This document shows, one piece after another, positions 54,762-64,000 of a stretch of DNA of 64,000 nt. The DNA comes from Ischnura elegans (taxonomy: Eukaryota > Arthropoda > Insecta > Odonata > Coenagrionidae). Made by a program: the position numbers and the translations under genes. The stretch's first letter is position 1. Each line of letters starts with the position of its first letter. The DNA lies in NCBI RefSeq assembly GCF_921293095.1, contig NC_060251.1:100922566-100986565 (forward strand), written 5' to 3'. The notes below the pieces were generated by a model. That model had not been told where the DNA came from. It saw only the letters and a list, made by a program, of their open reading frames with translations, and did no database searches.

Positions 54762-54980
54762 TCAATTTTTGTTTTCATGTTAATGGGATATAAGTATAAA
54801 TAGGAATTCAGGTTTGAATTAGCTTCCTCGATGTAACATTAAGTTACATATATCATTTTTGTATGCTGGGCCGGGTAGTTACGGAAGGAGAATTAGGGCT
54901 TCATGGATTAAGATAAAGGGGAATAAAACGTATAAAGAGCCGACGACGAAAGCGCGCGAAAAGTTAATGCTTCAACAGCG
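54762..54980. repeat. local duplication, copy without insertion
   Basis: TTGTTTTCATGTTAATGG, AATTAGCTTC.TCGAT, AACATTAAGTT and GGGTAGTT recur at 56250-56380, with weaker identity continuing past the insertion. Confidence 0.7.
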
Positions 54981-56232
54981 GTGGAAGTAATTGGTTTTGA
55001 GACATTTCAATGAAAGCCTTCCTTCGCCTTTGTACGACTTTGAGTGAGAATTATTTTTCGTTTTGAAGTTTTCAGCTGCGGTAAATATCTGTGAACCCTT
55101 GGAAACTATTGCCTTTAGAATTATTCTGTTATTTTTATCTCTTATCTTTCGAAAATTTGTTCGGAATCTTAAATTTACAGCAAGGGATCCATCACTTAAA
55201 CGTTAGAAGTTACTTGGTTTTCGATTTTCTGAAATTCATTCATTCCTCATTCGTAATGAACTAATGTTTATTGCTCATTATAAAAGTGGCATGCTTACAT
55301 CCGAACAGTCATTTTTATCTCCAACGTAATCGATACACCCAATTTGAGAATGATGTAGTATGTAGAGCGCCATTGTACGAGTAAGCGATAGTATCTTTTA
55401 TGGAATGTGCCGAAAATAACATTCAAGCTGTTCAAGCATTTTATTTAAATTTTCGTAAATTTTTTCAATCCTCAGTAAAATTTATGCTTTGAAATAAAAT
55501 GTCACCGTTTGATTCTTCTTTGACATGTGCTCATTTGTGGTAGAATCAATCAGTTATTTCGTAAATGGAGAATAGCTTAAAATCTTTCTCCCAAAAAAAA
55601 TTCGTCATGAACTTTGTGTTCCATTGTCATTGTCAAAGGGCTTAAGATAGCGGAATGTGTATACGTGACATTTTTTTTTCTCGACGTTTTTGCGCAGGTG
55701 ATAGATTTTGTTTTCTTCTTCATAAAGACTTAATCCTTTACAGTCTGATAAAGGGATTAGTTAATCCCTCGGTACGCTGATACGGAATGGTAAGATAGAT
55801 TACAAAGTGAAAACAACATGGAGAGACACCAAAAGGTGATTAGTATATGTAAGATATCATCTCATTCTGAGTTCTTATTCCGGCAAACTTAGATTATTGA
55901 TGCTGAATATTGAGCATTAATTCAATTATGACTAGCTGGAGCATTGACTAATAAAGGAATAAATTATGGAACTAAGTTGTTTCCCTTTTAAATGGAAATT
56001 CCGATTAATATACATTGCAAATAAATGCTGTATATAAGCGAAATATCGTGCGCTTAAAACGACATCAGCTGTCTTTTTATCAGTCCTCATTTATGGTAGG
56101 CATAAAATAGCTGAATAAAGCCACCATTTATTTTTGACCATGAGCTCGCATTTCAAAGCAAATTATGCAAATTTCTGGGGAAATTTATGTTGAAACTTTT
56201 TTAATCTAAGACATATTCTTTACTTATTTGAA

Positions 56233-56600
56233 ATGGAAGGCTTCAATTTTTGTTTTCAAGTTAATGGAATACAATTACTGTGTAATATGGATTCAGAATT
56301 AGCTTCTTCGATACAACATTAAGTTTTACTAGTTATATTTCATGTTCATGTTGCGCAGGGTAGTTTAGGGAAAAAGGAGAAGTTAAAAGTATACCGGGAC
56401 TAGCCGCGGTGATAACTTTTACGGGAGTCACCCGCAATGCACAATCGTGCGAAAGATCCACAGAGATCCCGGTCAAGGCGAATGATTTTTTCTCTGTGGA
56501 TCTTTCGCACGAAAAAGGAGAACTTTGGCTTCCCGGATCGAAAGAGAAATCGAAAGGCATTGAGGTAAAAGGCACGAAGAACTGAAGTACGAAAGCGTGT
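56233..56600. repeat. local duplication, copy carrying the tRNA-like hairpin insertion
   Basis: Partner of 54762-54980, about 1.47 kb away, interrupted by the element at 56382-56510. Confidence 0.7.
56382..56510. mobile_element. 129-bp hairpin element with 12-bp target duplication
   Basis: Flanked by GAAAAAGGAGAA at 56370-56381 and 56511-56522. Contains GTGCGAAAGATCCACAGAGA and its inverted match at the right end, plus TCCCGGTCAAGGCGAATGAT, shared with the hairpin at 9465-9621. This copy has lost most of the tRNA-like core. Confidence 0.82.
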
Positions 56601-57520
56601 ACGAAGTTGAATTTTTGGACAAAAAGTTGACACTATCCCTTTTGAGCTGAAACAATTGCTTCGTAAATCATTCAAGTTTTCCATTTAACCGTTATATCTG
56701 GAAAATTCGTATTATATTTTGAGTTATTAAGGCGGCATCGCCTGAAGTAAAGTGATGTACTCGGGTTACCTATTATGTACGCAAAAGTATCGAAAATAAT
56801 ATAAACCAAAGAAAACATAATTGGAAATGAAATATGACCGCAGTTCTGCACCTCAGCACAATGCAAACGTCAAAAATGATTTTTGATAGATATTTACAGT
56901 GGGCTACTTGACTAGTTTCAACACTGCTTCGAAACTTTGCACACTGAACTGTTGACGACATACCTTGACTAAAAATTCACAATATAAGTGGTAAATCCTA
57001 AATCTATGTATTTATTTATACACAAAATATATGTAAGACGTATGTATAAGCCAGGAAACTAAATATATTTGGGTAATTTAGGCGAAGTCGGTGTAGTGAT
57101 TTTGGTTCTGCGGTGTTGGTACCAGAGATCCTGGCGGCCATGTAGTCAGTTTCTGGCGGTTAAAATATCTTTCTGATTTCATCTTATTGTTTCACATGCA
57201 TGCATAAATTTGTCACAAAATTTTACGCCTAATGAATGCCGTCTCAACAACGCCTTGTTACAAACAGATTCGCTAGCTCAAAAAAACCGTTTTTCTCCAT
57301 AAGAGCCCATGTTAAACTATCCTAATTTTACCGTCAAATATATCTCAAAAATGGCGCATGGAATCCCTTTTTCCTTTGGATCGTTGAAAGCGCGTCTTTT
57401 ATAGAATATGTGGCCAAAGTTTCATCAAAGTCATGTTACTTTTACCCAGGCACTCTTAACTTCCTTATGACCTATCGAATGGTGTAGCAATTTTAATGAA
57501 GTTTTCGGGCGCATTCATTT
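56600..57520. other. 5' flank of the Grp7-like gene, nothing firmly recognised
   Basis: A TATAGAA at about 57400 is too uncertain to call a promoter, because an upstream non-coding exon is possible. Confidence 0.35.
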
Positions 57521-57547
57521 CTTTCAGCTCCTCCGTTCCAGCGAAAA

Positions 57548-57629
57548 ATGAGGGTCCTGTTGGTGATGGCTGCCCTATTGGGGGTGGCTCTTGCTGGGAC
57601 GTACTATGAAGGCCCTTATTCGTTCGAAA
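57548..57629 (+). CDS. Grp7-like exon 1 (start codon and signal peptide)
   Basis: The ATG follows GCGAAAA. The exon encodes residues 1-27 and leaves one A, with donor GTAAGT at 57630. A good 3' splice site (TTCATTTCTTTCAG, ending 57527) lies just upstream, so a non-coding 5' exon may precede it. Confidence 0.85.
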
Positions 57630-60600
57630 GTAAGTGGTGGCACGTAGTTGGAATATGAAGTAAATGATATTATACTTTTATAAACTCCAAAGTGTGAATA
57701 TTGCTGAATTTTTCGAGGATTCTGAGAATGATTCTTGTAGCGCCCTTTATTTTCCTTAAACGATTAGTGATTATGATATAAAATTAATATATGATTGTGT
57801 TCAAAATTTTGTGAGGCTATGGGAAATAATTTTTTGATCCCATTGTGTCATCATATTATTATGTAAATACACAAAAATGTTCAATATGAATTTCTACTAT
57901 GTTATTTAAAAAAAAATAAGGCTTTCATACTTTTTAGAATCATTTAATGGCTTTTTCCAGTATTCCCAATCCTTGGGAAATTATTGCCTAATGCAATTCA
58001 TGTAACCTCGTGCAATTAGCTTTTCCTTTGGAGCCAACAAGTTTGTTGATATAGATGTCGGCATAAAATCTTGCTAGCTAAAAATTTTAAATAAGCAGTG
58101 AGATTTTCCCACAATGCGTTAACATGACGGGATTAATAGTCTTAAGGCCGTTTAACACGGTACACGGAATTGCGCAGGTTAGAGCTGCATTAATTTCTAA
58201 AATGGCGTGGAATTGCGCGAATGCATGAACGAAATTAGAACAGGGGCTATTTTGCCGTCTCGCATCCACGCATTCTCGCATGTGTTCTAGCAATTCACCG
58301 CTTTACACGACGCAATTTTGATTGCGCCTTCACACGTACGTCAGACTGCGCAATTCCGTGTACCGTGTAAAACGGCCTTTAGAGATCTACCCTCGCAAAT
58401 ACGTATTTCAAGAACAGGGTATGGTGGGCTACTGTCAAAAGTGCACTTTTAAATGCGCTGCACGTCAGACAATCATTTACCCTGGATAAATTACAAAGAA
58501 ATTTCAATTTGTGATTTTATGTCAACCTAGAAAATGGCCACTATTGTGGGGCATTGCTGGGCTTACCGTTAGAAATTCTTTTAAATGTTGGAAAGTGGAA
58601 TTTGAGGTCGTCAGCTACCACTGTATCAAGTATCTGTGATAGGCTAGCATATTATGAGAGTTTTCGTTGCATCATTTCAAGTATGACATGATTAATGAAA
58701 CTCCGTTGTGTGTCTGCTTTAACGCAGGGGACAACTCACCAATGGCTCGTTTGGCCCGTGATTACATGCCTCACATCAGGACCCGGGAACAGCTTAAGTA
58801 AGTGAATGGTTTATTTTTAAATTTGTGTAATATGAGTTAATTCTCTCATAAATAGTGTTACAATTTAAGAACTAGTGGCTACCTAAATGAGTGTCTTTCT
58901 CCCTGTCAGTGCAATGAGTACTTCCTTAATTTTTCGGACGTTGATATAATTGGAAACGTAGATTCTGTGACATAACGATCTAAATTTTAAAAGTCATCGA
59001 AATATCTTGATCCAAAGCCTGCCTCGTGTCCTTTTGGCTTTATGAGAGCACATACTTTGCAAATAATACATTGCTATATCCCAAAGAAAGAGTTAAAAGG
59101 GAACATTTGAAGGATTGTTTGTCATTGATTCCAAAGTTTTGACATTTCTCAGAGTTTCAAAAATTTATCAGAGTAATTTAAATGAATAAAACAAATAGAA
59201 TTAAAATGTTTCGTGATGGTTAGGGCATGTTTTCTCCCTGCAATTTTCAGCGTATATTTTTACTAAAATTATCATCAACTACCATTACATTTTATAAGAG
59301 TTAATTAATAAACTAATTTAATTTATATTAATTATTTCCGATTTTGCACATGCAGACCTTTTAAACTGAGGTTATTGATCGCAAGATTTATTTTTAACCC
59401 CAGTTACACAAATAAGGGTATGCAACTGATTACTGCAGTAATTTCACAATTTTATCCCGTATTGTTTGCAGTTTTGATTTATAACATTCAGCTGTATCAC
59501 CCCATATTTTAATCCATGTCCTATTATTGATTCGACCGACGCAAAGCTTATTAACATCTTGGTATTGGCAGGAACGAGTGCTCTAATTTTGTGAATCTGT
59601 TAGCAAACACATTAAAACTAGTAGTTGGGATGTAACATGATTAATTAACTAGGGTTGGTATTCAAGGCTAGTTTCCTCTAAACTTTGCCTTAATTACACA
59701 AAGTTTCTTCTTTGCACTTGATAGACAATTGGAAGCGGACATGAAGGCAAACATGAACCAGTATGTCGATCGCTTGTTGGGAAACGCCAAGTCATTCTTC
59801 CTCGAAAATGAGATGGACCCGATGCCGCTGCCGGATTACATCCGCACGTTCAGCAAAAAGGTAATTAAGATCCGCATAAATTACCCCCATGACAGTTGAT
59901 CTACTGATCGCTGATCAGTGACCAGTCTAGTTTTTTTTCGGAAAGCGTTTTCAGCCCCGTTCACTGCAGCTTAATATAATTTAACTTGCCATATTGTGGC
60001 CTTGGCCAGAAGCTGAAAATTGCAACCAAGAACAGCCGAGGTTGCGCTTATTACGATTTGATGCTATTTTCCATAGATCTCTTAGATAGATGCTCTTTCC
60101 ATAGATCATAGAGGCTTTGGGGCTGCGCATTGCGCTTCGCCAAGCGCAATACGCAGGGTAATCGGATTTGCATGTTTTTTTTTAATATCACTAATGAATC
60201 TCGCTGCGAAAGCCTACATTTAAAACTTTCCTAAATATTTTAACGCTATAGTTACGCTAAGTTTACGGTTCGAGCAACGTTAGACGGAAAATATAACGCA
60301 TGTATTGATTCCTTCTCTTCTTCACTCGATGTGCTATATCAAGGCTGCATACCACCTTCCTCTTTCCATTTACAAGCCCTACTTTCTCTCACCGCTTTCT
60401 GTGATTTTACCTGATAATTCCTAACTCAGCCTGTGTACGAGTCTTTATTTAATTTTAATTCTGGCTCTCAGTGCAAGGCAAGGGACCACAAACATTAAAG
60501 AACGTTAAACAGTGGTTAAACAGTGTAGAACGATTCATAGTCCTTATTTTTTTAATTAGCGATCGTATTTTATGTACCTTCTATCAGCCCTCGTCGCGAG

Positions 60601-63600
60601 TGCATTCAACTCCTGCTCATTTTGTATTTATGTTTTCGATTTACACCATAGAATTCTGCCTTCCATGGAAGAATCATTTCCATTCGTATACCACTATCTC
60701 AATCAACAGTCTTGAACTATAATACTTTAATACTGTGTGGATAATGAAAACATGACCAAATTCCCAATGCTTTCAGTGTATTGTACTATTTTGAAATATA
60801 CTGTCTTGATATACATATGTTTTCATACACCATCTCAATATATGCATGGCCAATTATTAATTTTTTCACTCGCTTGTCTCATATAAAGACCATTTCGTGT
60901 TGGTATCTAGAGCGGGTATTTAATCTTTTACTTTTGTTTAAAGGGGTAGTTTTATAGAGTCATGGGATTTTTAGCATAAAGTGCGAAAAAGCAACCGGGT
61001 CAGAATAGTCATTTGGTTCGATGTTTTCGAAATTTACTTGCACTTGCGGTTAAATCTATAAAGGCTAACTGCAGTTGCTTCCTCGAATAATTGCATGCAA
61101 AATTTTTTATTTTTTTCCAGATTTTGTGGATCACATGGCACGGTGAACTCGTTGTCAACAATGGACGTCTTCAAGATCTCACCACCATATTCCGCAGTGG
61201 AGATGTGACATTGGACTATCAAGATAAAATCCTTCTCTTGGACGCAAGCATAGGATTTAAAGATTTGCAGGTGAATTTCTGGAAATGTCCGAAATCGGTT
61301 CGCCAATGGAAACATCCTTTATTATCAACAGAAAATTGTAATTGTTAGTAAAATTAGCTTTAGATGCTCATTGAGTCATTCCATGGTGGTAGTTTTACCT
61401 GGCTAAACCTGTTTTTATAATACCGGCAGATTCGTATACAAAAGACAAGAAATCAAGGAAGATAAACGTAGATGTTATCGCTTATGGAATTGGATTCAAT
61501 ACATTTTTGCAAATATTACCTGACATTTTAAGAAAACAAAAAGCCATTAATCGTTCAGAATCCATACAAATTCTCTTTGTTACAGAGAAGTAGAAATGTA
61601 TGGAAAAATATGTCTATGAGGTGACCTTATTGGCTAAGACGTGTTCGAATGCGTAGAGTATCTTTTACTGAATGTCATGGGATGGGATTAGTTGCTGTTA
61701 AAATTGACCCTTCAAACGATAGATATGGATGTATCTACATCTAAATGGTGTAAAAACCTCTCAAAAAAGCAATGCTATGGGGTGGTTGATTAGGAGTGCG
61801 TTTTTATCCAATGTTCACTAGGTTCACTATTACGCTGTTTTATAGTGCAACATAATGTGGAGTCATGATTCAATGATAAAGAAATAATTGAGATAGTCAT
61901 GAATGATGTCCATATATTGCTAGTTACATTATTTGGTTATTTATAGTGACTTGAGGTTGCGATTAACATTAAACATAATGATTTGTTTCTTTTCACTACC
62001 CTGTAAAGTGTTTGTTTGTAAGCAACTCTGAAATTTTCTATTTTCAGGGACTGATGATGAGTTTATATTTTTCAAGTTTTTGTGGGGATTGATTGAAAGG
62101 AAATTAAATTAAGAAGGAAATGAATATTGCAATCTTACGATCTTAATTTTTTATACTTTTTTTACAGTTTGGTTACGACTTCAGTGCAAAGTTCATGGGC
62201 ATTGGACCCAAGGGATATATTTCGGGCAGAGGTGATGGCGTCAAGATACGTTTCAAGATCCACGTTGACTTAGATAAGCGGGTTGCAGGTCTTGATCTCT
62301 TTGACATTGAAGATATCAAGTAAGTTGGCTACCTGTGTCTTCACCTCTAATGATCCGAGTGTTTTTACCTTATCCTTTATACTATTTACAGAAAATGGTA
62401 ATTCCTTACAAAATTAGCATTACATGGTCTTAGACTTTTACCAAGGAAATAATTTAATGTCCGGATAATGAATGGATAAACCAATTGTTTTAAATATAAT
62501 CGGATTGGTTTACAAACGACAGGAAAGTATGGAAGATTGGGGTAGATAATGAATTATCACGTATGGAATCGTATTTAATATATTATTGCAAATATTATCT
62601 GATTAAAAATCCAGTTAAAGGAGAGAAATTTCTATTCTTTCTATGAAAAATAGTATTACTATTACGTAGCTAGTGGCTAATTAAATAAATGAGCATCGTT
62701 CTCCTAGTTAAAGCAACGACTAATCCTATAATTTTTCGGAAGTTGGTTGCTCTAAAACGTAGATTCAGCAATGTAACCATTTAAATTTTAAATTTCATGT
62801 ATGTCCAATACCTTATCATTATCCTAATAATTTTAAAGGGACCCACTGTTGACTTGATAGAGTGAAAGTAAATAATCTTTCACTCGCAGAATCAGTTCAA
62901 GGCACCACTTTCGTCTATGACCATTCGTTTTGAAATGAAAGCGAAAGTGAAAGACTGAAAAATCCTCACTCAAACTCTGAAATCCAAAATCCTTTCTAGA
63001 TTTCTATATTTGGATACGATTTAAATATACATCTTGTGATAAATAACTATATTCATGCGTAAGATAGAGATAGAAATTTATATAATTTTTATTAAAACAT
63101 TTGCGGGTTGTGTAACTGGTGCAAAATAGTTAATTTTAGGGCTTCGATAATAGAACTAGCCTCGTTTTTTTGACAGGAAACCCAAAATAATCTTTTGCAG
63201 AAATGTAAAATTTATAATTTTATGTTGGAAGAATATTCGAATATAATTTTGGTCGCACATCAGATAGCGAAATGACGTGTCCCGTGTGAAACGGTCTTAA
63301 TAACGGCAAATACATGAAGTAACATGACTTTATAGTTAATATTAGATGGAAACAACACTGAATAACATAATGTAACATATAAAACGAAGTACAGACATAA
63401 TTACATACTCTTTAAATAGCCATGGCATAAAGTAAAAATAAATAATTCGATTAACGATGTAGCCAAAATCTGTTACATTTTTTTCTTAAAAAATTCCACA
63501 TTCGCACAAGTTTTTATGTAGCTGTGAATTTTATTCCATACTATAGTGGATCTGACAACGAACGAGTAATGGTAAATCGTAGTTCTATGGGACGGTGAGT

Positions 63601-63885
63601 AAGGGTTAGACGGTTCGCTGCGGGATATCACGGTTCTGGCTGCAATGGGACAATACATGATAGAAATAAGACTTTGTTTCTTTTATTTTCAGCCAACTCA
63701 CCGCTCACCTGAATGGGCTCGGCGTCGTCTTGGACTGGCTCTTTGACACGTTGGCTGATTTGGTGCTCATCATTTTCAAGGGACCCATTGTTGACTTGAT
63801 CGAATCGGAGGTCGGGAAAGTTCTTGGCAACGTCATCGCCAAGCTTGACATAGCGTCATTCCTTCCTCAGATCTATTATCTGTAA
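57548..63885 (+). CDS. group-7-allergen-like (TULIP-type) secreted protein, complete, six exons
   Basis: Coding exons are 57548-57629, 58728-58797, 59725-59860, 61121-61270, 62168-62319 and 63693-63885. All introns have GT/AG ends, with phases 1,2,0,0,2. The 783 coding bases give 260 residues plus TAA. Residues 1-16 are a signal peptide ending VALA|G. Residues 50-96 are charged and helical. The central part (97-196) is strand-rich: WHGELVVNNG, then DYSAKFMG-type text reading DFSAKFMGIGPKGYISGRGD, then VKIRFKIHVDLD. A hydrophobic helix with DWLFDTLADLVLIIFKGPIV follows at the C-terminus. The layout resembles the Grp7 allergen family, whose mite member Der p 7 has a BPI-like lipid-binding fold. 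The protein has no cysteine at all. Family assignment is by pattern recognition; ligand and tissue are unknown. It is somewhat longer than mite group 7 (about 215). Confidence 0.85.
58145..58378. mobile_element. PIF/Harbinger-like MITE in Grp7-like intron 1
   Basis: 234 bp flanked by TTA (58142-58144, 58379-58381). Ends AGGCCGTTTAACACGGTACA and, inverted, AGGCCGTTTTACACGGTACA, continuing into CGGAATTGCGCAG on both sides. Confidence 0.88.
58728..58797 (+). CDS. Grp7-like exon 2
   Basis: 70 bases between the acceptor TAACGCAG and the donor GTAAGT. It completes R28 and encodes residues to L50. Small, basic and Arg-rich (RLARDYMPHIRTREQL). Confidence 0.85.
58871..59000 (+). repeat. intron 2 block shared with intron 5
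   Basis: CTAGTGGCTA, AATTTTTCGGA, AAACGTAGATTC.G and ATTTAAATTTTAAA-like text recur in the same order at about 62669-62795. Confidence 0.7.
59725..59860 (+). CDS. Grp7-like exon 3
   Basis: 136 bases between the acceptor TTGATAG and the donor GTAATT. It encodes residues 51-96, a charged helical segment followed by DPMPLPDYI. Confidence 0.85.
61121..61270 (+). CDS. Grp7-like exon 4
   Basis: 150 bases, exactly 50 codons in phase 0, after the polypyrimidine acceptor TTTTTTCCAG and before donor GTGAAT. It encodes residues 97-146, alternating hydrophobic strands (WHGELVVNNG, VTLDYQDKILLLDASIGF). Confidence 0.86.
61320..61600 (+). repeat. intron 4 block shared with intron 5
   Basis: ACAGAAAAT.GTAATT, TATGGAAT.G.ATT.AATA and TTGCAAATATTA.CTGA recur in order at about 62388-62660. 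Confidence 0.7.
62168..62319 (+). CDS. Grp7-like exon 5
   Basis: 152 bases after TTTTTACAG, donor GTAAGT. It encodes residues 147-196 with the glycine-rich turn GIGPKGYISGRGDG between two strands, the part that most resembles Grp7 proteins. Confidence 0.86.
62827..62862 (+). pseudogene. relic of Grp7-like exon 6 inside intron 5
   Basis: 36 bases match 63769-63804 of the real last exon at 31 positions with no gap. They would read IILKGPTVDLIE then stop, against IIFKGPIVDLIE in the gene. No splice site is evident and the flanks do not match the exon, so this is a decayed fragment. Confidence 0.75.
63255..63296. mobile_element. solo end of a Harbinger-like MITE
   Basis: On the minus strand, TTAAGACCGTTTCACACGGG resembles the terminal repeat of 58145-58378. 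The partner end is not seen. Confidence 0.45.
63693..63885 (+). CDS. Grp7-like terminal exon 6
   Basis: 193 bases after the acceptor TTTATTTTCAG. It encodes residues 197-260 and the TAA stop at 63883-63885. A long hydrophobic stretch (LDWLFDTLADLVLIIF) precedes KGPIVDLIE and a final amphipathic helix. Confidence 0.86.
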
Positions 63886-63902
63886 TAAAAATATTTTCAT
63901 TC

Positions 63903-63908
63903 AATAAA
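63903..63908 (+). terminator. polyadenylation signal of the Grp7-like gene
   Basis: AATAAA 18 bases after the stop codon. An overlapping AATAAA also spans the stop. The predicted 3' UTR is very short. Confidence 0.6.
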
Positions 63909-64000
63909 ATTTAAACAATTTTGAATTAGGGTAACTATTCATTATTAAAGAGTATATGTGTGACATGTTTCTTCCATATTTTTTATTTTGTAATTAATTT

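Noticed and set aside
1..64000. CRISPR array, operon or prokaryotic-style gene system
   Set aside because: No regularly spaced identical short repeats with unique spacers, no ribosome-binding-site-led ORFs; the genes are clearly spliced.

Overview
The window is animal nuclear DNA, almost certainly from an insect. It is AT-rich, its genes are split by long introns with GT/AG borders, and it is crowded with transposable-element debris. The clearest gene encodes a takeout/JHBP-type protein, a family essentially restricted to insects. I cannot name the species. The introns (up to about 7.4 kb) and the mix of LINE, hAT, Tc1/mariner and fold-back elements suggest a fairly large genome.

Two protein-coding genes are well supported, one at each end, and they are transcribed away from each other. 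On the minus strand, 24989 to 1031, six exons join in frame into a complete 248-residue takeout/juvenile-hormone-binding-like secreted protein with a TATA-type promoter at about 25135. On the plus strand, 57548 to 63885, six exons join in frame into a complete 260-residue secreted protein that looks like the arthropod group-7-allergen (Grp7) family. Both families are thought to adopt the TULIP lipid-binding fold, so the window may hold two secreted carriers of hydrophobic ligands. No shared pathway can be read from the sequence.

The roughly 32 kb between the genes, and the introns of the first gene, hold mostly mobile DNA. I see two 5'-truncated LINE 3' ends with recognisable reverse-transcriptase-type C-termini, a third LINE fragment of the same general kind, and at least seven short 3' LINE fragments from two multi-copy families. 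There is an internally deleted mariner, several hAT elements or MITEs with 8-bp target duplications, a PIF/Harbinger-like MITE and three tRNA-derived SINE-like pieces.

The most unusual feature is the number of inverted-repeat (fold-back) elements. One is a nearly perfect palindrome with 958-bp arms in intron 4 of the takeout-like gene. Another is a small family in which a tRNA-like core caps an inverted repeat; one copy is flanked by a 12-bp direct repeat and inserted into one member of a local duplication. A third is a 308-bp palindrome built from a short ACTGTTGAA-type motif, whose near-empty site is preserved in a neighbouring duplicate. There are also two fold-backs with TA target sites and a nested hAT-in-palindrome-in-hAT structure.

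Several local duplications are visible (20.2/20.8 kb, 24.5/25.6 kb, 32.8/34.35 kb, 54.8/56.2 kb), plus a diverged tandem array of about 415-bp units at 52.2-53.5 kb. Intron 5 of the Grp7-like gene carries a decayed copy of part of its own last exon. All calls come from reading the sequence by eye; no alignment or database search was run.
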